This document shows positions 33,663-41,318 of a stretch of DNA of 64,000 nt, piece by piece. Source of the stretch: Paraburkholderia aromaticivorans (GTDB lineage Bacteria; Pseudomonadota; Gammaproteobacteria; Burkholderiales; Burkholderiaceae); contig NZ_CP022989.1 in the NCBI RefSeq assembly GCF_002278075.1, forward strand, positions 744,001 through 808,000, in the 5' to 3' direction. The stretch's first letter is position 1. Each line of letters begins with the position of its first letter. The notes under the pieces were generated by a model, which was given only the letters and a program-made list of their open reading frames with translations, had not been told where the DNA came from and did not search any database. A program made the position numbers and the translations under genes.

Positions 33663-34862
33663 GTGGCAAAACTCAAGCTCACCAAGTCCGCAGTCGATGC
33701 GGCACAACCCCAGGCGCAGGCCGTCGAACTCCGGGACACGCTGGTGCCCGGCTTCCTGTGCAAGGTTACACCAGCGGGCCGCAAGGTGTTCATGCTCCAG
33801 TACCGCACGAACGCTGGCGAGCGGCGCAAGCCCGCCCTGGGCCTGTACGGGGAACTGACCGTCGAGCAGGCCCGCTCGCTGGCCCAGGAATGGCTGGCCG
33901 AGGTGCGCCGGGGCGGCGACCCCAGCGCGGCCAAGGCCGCCGCCCGTTCAGCCCCCACGGTCAAGGAGCTGTGTACCAAGTTCATGGAGGATTACTCCAA
34001 GCAGCGCAACAAGCCCAGCACCCAGCGCGGGTATCAGGCCGTCATCGACCGCTGCATCGTTCCGATGCTGGGCCGTTTGAAGGTCCAGGACGTGAAGCGC
34101 CCGGACGTGGCCACGGCGATGAAGAAGATGGCGCACAAGCCGGCCGAGGCCAACCGTGCTTTCAGCGTGATGCGCAAGATGTTCAACCTGGCCGAGGTGT
34201 GGGGCCACCGGCCTGACGGCACCAACCCCTGCCGCCACGTCCCGATGTACCCCAACGGCAAGGCCACCCACCTCATCAGCGACGAGGACATGGGCAAGCT
34301 GTTTCGGCGACTGGAGCACATCGAAGCCGAGGGTCTGGAGAACTACGTCATCCCGCTGGCGATCCGCCTTCAATTCGAGTTCGCCGGCCGCCGCTCCGAA
34401 ATCGTGACGCTCCGATGGGATTGGGTGGACCTGGACAACCGCCGCGTGGTCTGGCCGGACAGCAAGACGGGCGGCATGTCCAAGCCCATGAGCGAGGAAG
34501 CCTATCGACTGCTCTCGACGGCGCCACGGCAGGAAGGCACTCCCTATGTGCTGCCGTCTCCAAGCCATCCCGGCAAGCACCTGACCACGGGCGAGTATTA
34601 CGGCGGCTGGAGCCGCGCCCTCAAGGCGGCGGGCGCCACGCACGTCGGCACGCATGGCATCCGCCACCGCTCCGCGACCGACATTGCCAACTCGGGCATC
34701 CCGGTCAAGGTCGGCATGGCGCTGACGGCGCACAAGACCGTGGCGATGTTCATGCGCTACGTCCACACCGAGGACGATCCGGTGCGCAAGGCGGCCGAGC
34801 TGGTGGCGAACCGGCGCAAGACGATCACCGAGGCGCAGCGGCCTGCGGAGGTGGCTGCATGA
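33663..34862 (+). CDS. int: Tyrosine-type site-specific integrase
   Basis: Catalyses integration and excision of the element. The 399-residue protein starts at GTG 33663, with GAGGAG five bases upstream; the frame is open for 50 further codons without an RBS. It has an N-terminal arm-binding DUF4102-like domain (KLTKSAVDAAQ..., about 1-90), a SAM-like core-binding domain, and a catalytic domain with the first Arg in GRRSEIVTLRW, the box II HxxR in THGIRHRSATD, the His in LTAHKTVAMF and the nucleophile Tyr in MRYVH. The next gene overlaps its stop by four bases. Confidence 0.95.
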   Translation: MAKLKLTKSAVDAAQPQAQAVELRDTLVPGFLCKVTPAGRKVFMLQYRTNAGERRKPALGLYGELTVEQARSLAQEWLAEVRRGGDPSAAKAAARSAPTVKELCTKFMEDYSKQRNKPSTQRGYQAVIDRCIVPMLGRLKVQDVKRPDVATAMKKMAHKPAEANRAFSVMRKMFNLAEVWGHRPDGTNPCRHVPMYPNGKATHLISDEDMGKLFRRLEHIEAEGLENYVIPLAIRLQFEFAGRRSEIVTLRWDWVDLDNRRVVWPDSKTGGMSKPMSEEAYRLLSTAPRQEGTPYVLPSPSHPGKHLTTGEYYGGWSRALKAAGATHVGTHGIRHRSATDIANSGIPVKVGMALTAHKTVAMFMRYVHTEDDPVRKAAELVANRRKTITEAQRPAEVAA

Positions 34863-35995
34863 CCAAGAAGGCGCCTGCGATGGCGGGAGTCGCACCCGCC
34901 GCCGTGCCTGCCGGCTACGCCGGCATCCACGGCGGCATCGTGGATCTGCTCGATGCCGCGCGCCAGACGGCAGCGCGCAGCGTCAATGCGCTGATGACGG
35001 CCAGCTACTGGGAGATTGGCCGCCGCATCGTGGAGGCCGAGCAACAGGGCAAGCGGCGCGCGGGTTATGGCGAGCAGTTGATCGAGCGGCTGGCAAGCGA
35101 CCTCACCCAGCAGTTCGGCCGTGGCTTCAGCCGTCAGAACCTGCAGCAGATGCGGTCGTTTTTTCTGACCCGGCCAATTCGCCAGACAGTGTCTGGCGAA
35201 TCTTCCCCGGAGCCAGTGCGGCCTTGGCGGCTGGACGAGCTGGCGCAGGTCTTCACGCTGCCGTGGTCGGCCTATGTGCGGCTGTTGTCGGTCAAGGACG
35301 AGCATGCGCGCCAGTTCTATGAAGCCGAGGCCTTGCGCGGCGGCTGGAGCGTGCGCCAGTTGGATCGGCAGATCGGCAGCCAGTTCTACGAGCGCACGGC
35401 GCTGTCGAAAAACAAGGCGGCGATGCTGGCCAAGGGCGCGGTGGCCAAGCCCGAAGATGCCGTCGCGCCCGGCGATGCCATCAAAGACCCCTATGTGCTG
35501 GAGTTCCTCGACCTCAAGGACGAGTATTCGGAGTCCGATCTGGAGGCCGCCTTGATCCGGCGGCTGGAAGACTTCCTGCTCGAATTGGGTGAAGGGTTCA
35601 CCTTCATTGGACGGCAGCGGCGCTTGCGCATCGACCAGACCTGGTATCGGGTGGACTTGCTGCTGTTCCATCGCAAGTTACGCTGCCTGGTCATCATCGA
35701 CCTGAAGCTGGGGAGTCTGACGCATGCGGACGTGGGCCAGATGCACATGTACTGCAACTATGCCAAGGAACACTGGGCCTATCCCGAGGAGAACCCGCCG
35801 GTGGGGCTGATTCTTTGTGCCGACAAGGGGCTCGCCCTGGCGCGGTATGCGCTGGAGGGCTTACCCACCAAGGTCATGGCGGCGAACTACCGGATGGTTC
35901 TGCCGGATACCGATGTGCTGCAAAAGGAACTGGAAAGCACGCGGCTCTTGCTGGAGTCTCGCGGAACGATTCGTCCCAAGACGTGGAAGCGGTAG
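34859..35995 (+). CDS. DUF1016 / PDDEXK nuclease family protein (YhcG-like)
   Basis: A 378-residue protein with the DUF1016 N-terminal domain (SYWEIGRRIVEAEQQGKRRA, LIERLASDL, RGFSRQNLQQMRSFF) and a C-terminal PDDEXK nuclease domain. Core residues are visible as RVDLLLFHRKLRCLVIIDLK (Asp, then D-L-K). It overlaps the integrase stop by ATGA, so the two are probably translated together. Such proteins are common in integrative elements; roles in element maintenance, restriction or recombination are inferred, not proven. It is convergent with the membrane-protein gene. Confidence 0.85.
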   Translation: MTKKAPAMAGVAPAAVPAGYAGIHGGIVDLLDAARQTAARSVNALMTASYWEIGRRIVEAEQQGKRRAGYGEQLIERLASDLTQQFGRGFSRQNLQQMRSFFLTRPIRQTVSGESSPEPVRPWRLDELAQVFTLPWSAYVRLLSVKDEHARQFYEAEALRGGWSVRQLDRQIGSQFYERTALSKNKAAMLAKGAVAKPEDAVAPGDAIKDPYVLEFLDLKDEYSESDLEAALIRRLEDFLLELGEGFTFIGRQRRLRIDQTWYRVDLLLFHRKLRCLVIIDLKLGSLTHADVGQMHMYCNYAKEHWAYPEENPPVGLILCADKGLALARYALEGLPTKVMAANYRMVLPDTDVLQKELESTRLLLESRGTIRPKTWKR

Positions 35996-36040
35996 ACACA
36001 CCTGCGGAGCTATACGCCTGTTTGGAGATTGGGCAGAACC

Positions 36041-36829
36041 TCAGTCTGTAGTCGGTTTTACGGCTTTCTTCCGTGAGGAGGAAGAAGGCAACGACGGCAA
36101 ACATTCAAACAAACGTTCCGCATAGACGAATCCCATCCGCCTTACTGCGTCCTGATCGAAATACAGTAGCCATGCGGCAAGTAGCGCCAGCGAAATGAGC
36201 AATGTCAAGCCTGCGGCAAGCCCTGGATCGGCAAGGTGCACCAAGTCAAATTGGAGAGGTGCTACCTGCAAAATCTTTGCAATCAACAATCCGTAGACGA
36301 CGCCCATGAGGCACGACAGGATACCGACAGGCTTCATCGCCAGCATGTTGCGATGAAATCCATAGGCGATGTTCTCTTTCAGCAAGAGCTGCTTGTTGGA
36401 ACGCGTGAGTTCGCGAAGCCGCTTAGTGGCACCGATGTAGATGTCGTCTGCCTTGTCTGGGTTTGCTGATTCTTCTTCTGCCGTTGGCATGGCGATACCC
36501 AACTTGGCAGTGATCGCCGTGTGATAACGCTGCTTGCTGACACCATCAAGGAACTTGTCGCGGTGGCGTAGTGCGATGGTCGTGGGCATGCCACCCCATT
36601 TTGAGACCAGCATCTCTTCAAGTTTTTTACCACGTCCGCGCGCTACGCTCGCGAGTGCATAGATAGCGCCGCAGCCGCCCAGCAGGCCGATCACACCTGT
36701 AAGCACAGGGTGCCGAGCCCCGTAGACGCACAACAGCGGCACCAGCACGGGTAAGGCCACAAGAAGGCCAGGGATAACACGTGCCTTGCGCTCGTAGGGG
36801 TCTTTGACCAGTTCAAAAATTGTTGTCAT
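36041..36829 (-). CDS. Four-TM membrane protein of the defence-like locus
   Basis: I do not recognise a named family. The 262-residue protein has two N-terminal membrane helices (residues about 18-37 and 42-63), a charged cytoplasmic region of about 100 residues (with RLRELTRSNKQLLLKENI), then two more helices (about 163-187 and 203-223) and a Ser/Lys-rich tail. The layout resembles SLATT-like or other membrane effectors of defence systems, which is inference from topology. It starts 6 bases after the WYL regulator stop, so the two form one leftward operon, divergent from the MBL/E2-E1-JAB genes. Confidence 0.7.
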   Translation of the reverse strand: MTTIFELVKDPYERKARVIPGLLVALPVLVPLLCVYGARHPVLTGVIGLLGGCGAIYALASVARGRGKKLEEMLVSKWGGMPTTIALRHRDKFLDGVSKQRYHTAITAKLGIAMPTAEEESANPDKADDIYIGATKRLRELTRSNKQLLLKENIAYGFHRNMLAMKPVGILSCLMGVVYGLLIAKILQVAPLQFDLVHLADPGLAAGLTLLISLALLAAWLLYFDQDAVRRMGFVYAERLFECLPSLPSSSSRKKAVKPTTD

Positions 36830-36835
36830 GTGAAG

Positions 36836-37738
36836 TCAGGCCTGTGCCGCCAAGGCGTCGATATAGGGTTGGATTTCATCGCGGTTTTTTAGCGTGATCT
36901 GCTGTGCGAGGGGGTCTGGTGCTTCCTTGGTATGCAAACCCAAACGTCTCAGCGTGTAGTACAGAAACGCTTGGCGGCATGGAAGTTTGACCTCTCCATC
37001 TTCCATGCCGTAGTCCAACTCTAAGACTCGTTTCTTGGCTGCAGGCAAATCGGGATGCGGTGCAAGTACCAGCGTCAATACAGTTTGCCAATGCGAATCT
37101 TGGTTGGAGTCCACTTGGGTCGCCTCGAAGCCATCGATGCGCAGGATTCGAGCAAGGACGAAATCGCTGAAGCGCTGGCGCTTGTGGCAAAACGCGCGCA
37201 TGTGCCAGCGAAAACCGTCATTGCCAAGGGCGTGGGGAGACAGCAAGCGAACCGATTCATCCAACGACGTCATGGACTGGTAGCTCACCAGAATGGATTC
37301 CTGCTGGCGGATTGCGCGCACCACTGCTTCGACGGTCTGCTCATTGATCGTGCGCCAAGGGGACGGGGCCCAATCTGTCTCCGGCGCGGAGCCGATGAAG
37401 CTGGCCGTCGGCTCGACAATTCCCATCTTTGTCGCTAGCAGTTCTGCTAGATAGCGTTGCGCCGAGCTTCGTTGGTAAAGCGGGTGAAAACTCTGCGCTG
37501 CCGTGTAGGTCTTGGAGCTGCGGTCGTAAGTCAGGTTGCTCGGCGCCAACTCCATGTACTTGGAAATGTCCAGCGATGCCTGCGGGACCGAAATACCAAA
37601 GTGCTCGGTGAGATCCATCCGGTTGATGCGCCGCTCCCAGCGCAGACGGAAATCGATGAATTGAAGTCTGCTCTCCAGCCCCCAACTTAGCCCCTTAGGC
37701 TCAGCAGGTTCGGCGGCAGGAACGGAAGGTTTTTGCAT
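36836..37738 (-). CDS. WYL-domain transcriptional regulator, CapW/BrxR type
   Basis: A 300-residue protein. An N-terminal winged HTH covers about residues 20-80 and contains RLQFIDFRLRWERRINRMDL, FGISVPQASLDISKYMELAP and NLTYDRSSKTY. This pattern is characteristic of the CapW/BrxR family, dimeric repressors of CBASS and BREX loci. The WYL domain spans about 140-210 (SILVSYQSM, HALGNDGFRWHMRAF), followed by a WCX-like C-terminal domain. It lies divergent from the MBL/E2-E1-JAB operon, with inverted repeats in the 89-base intergenic region. I infer that it represses the locus until infection or DNA stress. Confidence 0.9.
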   Translation of the reverse strand: MQKPSVPAAEPAEPKGLSWGLESRLQFIDFRLRWERRINRMDLTEHFGISVPQASLDISKYMELAPSNLTYDRSSKTYTAAQSFHPLYQRSSAQRYLAELLATKMGIVEPTASFIGSAPETDWAPSPWRTINEQTVEAVVRAIRQQESILVSYQSMTSLDESVRLLSPHALGNDGFRWHMRAFCHKRQRFSDFVLARILRIDGFEATQVDSNQDSHWQTVLTLVLAPHPDLPAAKKRVLELDYGMEDGEVKLPCRQAFLYYTLRRLGLHTKEAPDPLAQQITLKNRDEIQPYIDALAAQA

Positions 37739-37754
37739 CAGTCACGCCTAAAAA

Positions 37755-37815
37755 GTAGACGGATATAAAAAATCGTCGTACATTAACTATACGCGATCAT
37801 CCTTCGGTCGTCTAC
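37755..37815. promoter_or_regulatory. Divergent promoter/operator region of the defence-like locus
   Basis: Between the WYL gene and the first MBL gene, GTAGACG (37755-37761) and CGTCTAC (37809-37815) are perfect inverted copies, and CGTCGTAC (37774-37781) forms a closer imperfect partner to the first. A possible -10 for the rightward operon is TATACG (37788-37793). CapW/BrxR regulators bind inverted repeats in such divergent regions, so these are candidate operators. Confidence 0.45.
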
Positions 37816-37827
37816 CCGGAGACCCCA

Positions 37828-39021
37828 GTGCCTACAACCATCACGTTTTTTCCCGTCGACAACGGGGACATGACCCTCATCAAGTTCGGCGATCTCGACG
37901 CGACGACTCTGCTGATCGACGTAAACATCAGGCAAGACGCCGACGACCCTGACGGGGAGGCGCGCGATGTCGCCAAGGATTTGCGCGAACGACTGAAGAA
38001 GGATGAGAACGGCAGGCCGTATGTCGATGCGTTCCTGCTGAGCCACCCGGATCAAGACCATTGCCGAGGGTTGAAGCGACACTTCTACCTAGGGCCACTC
38101 GACAAGTACCCGGACGACAAGAAGGACGACAAGGACAAGAAAATCGTGATCCGCGAGATGTGGTCGTCCCCGATCGTGTTTCGACGCGCCAGCAAGACGC
38201 ACACCTTGAGCGACGACGCCAAGGCATTCAACACGGAGGCGCGTCGGCGCGTGCAACTGAACCGTGACAAGAATTTCGCCGTCGGGAACGGTGACCGCAT
38301 TCAGATCATGGGCGAGGACATCGACGGAAAAACCGATGATCTCACTTCGATTGTGCGGAAGGTGGACACGCGCTTTTCAACGATCAATGGCAAGAGTTCC
38401 GCATTCTTTTCTGCGTTTCTTTTGGCTCCACTGGACGCCCAGGATGACGAGGAAGAGGAAGAGTGCCTGGTCAAGAACCAGTCCAGCGTTATTCTGAACA
38501 TCACGTTGGCGGCTGACGCGCAGACGCCGGATGGTGCGAAATTCCTTACTGGTGGCGATGCTGAGGTGTTCATCTGGAACCGCCAGTGGCAACGCCACAA
38601 GGCTGAAGCAGATGTGCTTGAGTACGACATCATGCAGGCGCCTCATCATTGTTCCTGGCATTCGCTGTCCTATGACAGCTGGTCCGACTACCGTGAAAAA
38701 GCCAAGCTCGATGCTGATGCTCGCAAGGCGCTTTCGCAGACCCGTGACGGCGCCGTCATCGTCGCCAGCTGCAAGCCGATTGCAGATGATGACAGCGATC
38801 CGCCCTGCATCCGTGCGAAGCGTGAGTACGTGACGATCGTGGACGAAGCAAAAGGCGAGTTCTACTGCACAGGCGAGTACCCCAGCGAAAAGTCCGTGGA
38901 ACCGCTCGTTTTCACCGTAACCGCTCAGGGTGTGCAACCTCCCTCGAAGAAGGAGTCCGGATCGAAGGCCGCTGCCGTGGTGACCTCTGCGCGCACCCCC
39001 ATGCCGCACGGAGCATCATGA
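37828..39021 (+). CDS. Metallo-beta-lactamase-fold hydrolase 1 (ComEC-like MBL)
   Basis: A 397-residue MBL-fold protein starting at GTG 37828, with GGAG six bases upstream. Metal-binding motif 1 is LSHPDQDHCRG (H73, D75, D77, H78); later MBL elements are FLTGGDAE (241-246) and QAPHHCSWH (270-278). This HPDxDH/TGGD/PHH pattern is like the C-terminal MBL domain of ComEC/Rec2. A Lys/Asp-rich insertion (about 93-107), an acidic run (206-212), and a flexible Ser/Ala/Lys C-terminal tail of about 30 residues stand out. The stop overlaps the E2-E1-JAB start (ATGA). The substrate is unknown; the tail could be a target of the downstream E1/E2/JAB (inference). Confidence 0.85.
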   Translation: MPTTITFFPVDNGDMTLIKFGDLDATTLLIDVNIRQDADDPDGEARDVAKDLRERLKKDENGRPYVDAFLLSHPDQDHCRGLKRHFYLGPLDKYPDDKKDDKDKKIVIREMWSSPIVFRRASKTHTLSDDAKAFNTEARRRVQLNRDKNFAVGNGDRIQIMGEDIDGKTDDLTSIVRKVDTRFSTINGKSSAFFSAFLLAPLDAQDDEEEEECLVKNQSSVILNITLAADAQTPDGAKFLTGGDAEVFIWNRQWQRHKAEADVLEYDIMQAPHHCSWHSLSYDSWSDYREKAKLDADARKALSQTRDGAVIVASCKPIADDDSDPPCIRAKREYVTIVDEAKGEFYCTGEYPSEKSVEPLVFTVTAQGVQPPSKKESGSKAAAVVTSARTPMPHGAS

Positions 39022-41273
39022 CGGGCACCATCGCAGACGCACTGCATCAACTTCAGCGGCATCGAGGCCTTATCCGCGTTGGCGAGCCAAGGACAACTGG
39101 TGCATCGACGGAGATTGAAGTCGATGTTGCGGTCCAACTGCCGAACAGGTCTCGGCGCAATGGTATCTCTGAGACCGGAGTGCGCACCGTCGAGACGTGC
39201 GTGCTGGTATTCGGTAGTGACTGGCCCCTGTCTGCACCCGAGCCCTTCTTACGTGCGGACTTCCCGCTCAACTTGCCGCACATCAACCCCCATCGCCAAG
39301 GCGAGTTAGTCTCGCCGTGCCTATTCGAAGGGTCGTTGAACGAGCTGCTGCATCGGTTTGGCCTGGACGCCGTTGTCGATCAGTTGATCGACTGGCTGCA
39401 CAAGGCCGCGGCCGGAACACTCCTGGACCTGGAGCAGGGGTGGGAACCAACGCGCCGAGACAGCTGTCCTTCGACCGTTGTATTCAGTGCCGAGAAGGTC
39501 GCGGCCGCCGCTCCCGCTGACGGCACGATTCTGGTGGTTCCCGCAGGCTACGTGACGATCGATGGCGGTCTGTACGCCATCATCAACGCCGAACTGACCG
39601 CACAAGTCGATCCTGTGTTTTATCAGGATGTTCACAACGACAAGCTGGGCAAATGGGGGAACGGCCATGCCGCGGCCTTCATCGCGCGCGCTCCGATGAC
39701 CGACGGCCTCCCGCATGTGATCGGACGCTATCAACCAGAGACAGTTGTCGATCTCGCGACGCTGCTCGATCGAGCAGCGGAGCTTGGTATTGATCGCGAC
39801 GCTTTGGCCCAGGAAGTGGACGGTTATTTCGGACGCTCAATCCTGGATATGCGACAGGACTCGCATGGCTGGGTGCATGGTTTGTACGCGATTGTGATTC
39901 TGGCTGTGCAAAGGCCAGCGTCGCTTGTGGGCTCGCCAGGGAGGAGTGTCGAGGTATTGCCCTATGTGGTGCGCTATGAACTCAACGCTCAATCGCTCCT
40001 GGAGCGTAACGCCACGGTTCACCCGGCCTTTCACGCGCATGCGTTGTCTCCTGAACTGCTGGCAAGGACGTCCGGCATTCCATACGCAGCCACATCACAG
40101 CCGCTGGTCGTGCTCGGCTGCGGAAGCGTGGGATCGAAAGTCGCGATGCAACTGGGGCGAGCGGGCTTTGGTTCGATGACTTTCGTCGACAACGAACCCA
40201 TGTCGCCTCACAACGCCGCGCGGCATGCACTCATTGAGCGGGCATCAGTTCTGGTTCCGCCTCGGAAGTCGGCGCTGATGAAGACAGCCTTTGAATCGCT
40301 GTCGCATCTTCAATCGCGAGCGTTCGACACCGACGCAGTGACTCTTTTGGTCGATCCGGAACAGTTTGCGGCAACCGTTCCGCAGGATGCGGCCCTCATC
40401 GTGGATGCGACGGCGTCACTTCAGGTGCTGGCTGCAGAAACACAATCGGCAGCGTTGGATCAATCCCCAGCCCGATTGGCACGGATCGCGATGTATGGTC
40501 AGGGGCGCTGTGTGGCGGTATTGCTCGAAGGAGCTGGCCGTGCCGGCCGAGTTGACGACCTCACGGCGTTCTTGTTCGAGTGCTGCCGGTTTGCACCGGA
40601 ACTGCGTGCGTCGATTGCCGGCGAGACGTCTGAGCCGACTCGGATTTTCGTGGGTGACAACTGTCATTCGCTGACGATGCCTATGTCTGACGCCGTTGTT
40701 TCGCGGTCGACGTCACTGGCCGGCCTGCAACTGGAACGATGGCTCGTTGATGGGCTTCCGAAGGAAGCGACGCTTTGCGCCGGAATCTCAGATGCCGAAG
40801 GCCTTGGAATGGCATGGACCCGCGCCAGCCTTGGCCCGACCACTGCGCTTGAAGTCGCAGACGATGGTGGCTGGAACATTCGGGTCCTGTCCCCAGTTGC
40901 GCAAGCAATCCATGCTGATGCGCTGCGCTGGGGTGCTCTGGAAACAGGCGGCGCCTTGATCGGCCGCATCTCGTTTGAAAATCGAACCATCACCATTGCA
41001 GGCCTTGTTGAGGCACCGCCTGACAGTGTTCGAGAGGCCGCCCGCTTCGTCCTCGGAACCAACGGGCTTGTTCAAAATTTGCGCGCCGCAAACGCGGCCT
41101 CTTTGGGGTATCTCGCCTTTATAGGAACGTGGCACAGCCACCCGAAAGGCGGCGCACATTCGGGTATCGACCGAAATACATTGCGCGGCATCGCCGAGGA
41201 TGCTGGCGGCCTTCCGGCCGTGTCGTTGGTATGGACTCCGACAGGACTCACGTGTGCGGTGGATCGCTGGTAG
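39018..41273 (+). CDS. E2-E1-JAB fusion protein (ubiquitin-like conjugation and deconjugation)
   Basis: One 751-residue chain carries three ubiquitin-pathway domains. Residues about 20-150 look like an E2: HIN at 88-90 corresponds to the HPN motif, with candidate active Cys101 (SPCLFEG). Residues about 150-350 have no assignment. Residues about 360-620 form an E1/ThiF adenylation domain with nucleotide loop VLGCGSVGSK (366-374), acidic FVDNE (389-393) and arginine R402; candidate catalytic cysteines are C522/C523 and C587. Residues about 630-751 form a JAB/JAMM metalloprotease with E642 (ETGGALIG), H706-x-H708 (TWHSHP), S715 and D718. All key residues appear present. The gene is translationally coupled to MBL1. 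Such E2-E1-JAB fusions beside MBL genes were noted in comparative-genomic surveys of prokaryotic ubiquitin-like systems (recalled). Confidence 0.88.
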   Translation: MTGTIADALHQLQRHRGLIRVGEPRTTGASTEIEVDVAVQLPNRSRRNGISETGVRTVETCVLVFGSDWPLSAPEPFLRADFPLNLPHINPHRQGELVSPCLFEGSLNELLHRFGLDAVVDQLIDWLHKAAAGTLLDLEQGWEPTRRDSCPSTVVFSAEKVAAAAPADGTILVVPAGYVTIDGGLYAIINAELTAQVDPVFYQDVHNDKLGKWGNGHAAAFIARAPMTDGLPHVIGRYQPETVVDLATLLDRAAELGIDRDALAQEVDGYFGRSILDMRQDSHGWVHGLYAIVILAVQRPASLVGSPGRSVEVLPYVVRYELNAQSLLERNATVHPAFHAHALSPELLARTSGIPYAATSQPLVVLGCGSVGSKVAMQLGRAGFGSMTFVDNEPMSPHNAARHALIERASVLVPPRKSALMKTAFESLSHLQSRAFDTDAVTLLVDPEQFAATVPQDAALIVDATASLQVLAAETQSAALDQSPARLARIAMYGQGRCVAVLLEGAGRAGRVDDLTAFLFECCRFAPELRASIAGETSEPTRIFVGDNCHSLTMPMSDAVVSRSTSLAGLQLERWLVDGLPKEATLCAGISDAEGLGMAWTRASLGPTTALEVADDGGWNIRVLSPVAQAIHADALRWGALETGGALIGRISFENRTITIAGLVEAPPDSVREAARFVLGTNGLVQNLRAANAASLGYLAFIGTWHSHPKGGAHSGIDRNTLRGIAEDAGGLPAVSLVWTPTGLTCAVDRW

Positions 41274-41318
41274 GTGCAAAGCCACCGGCACTTTGTTGGC
41301 ATAAAACAAGAGGGATGT

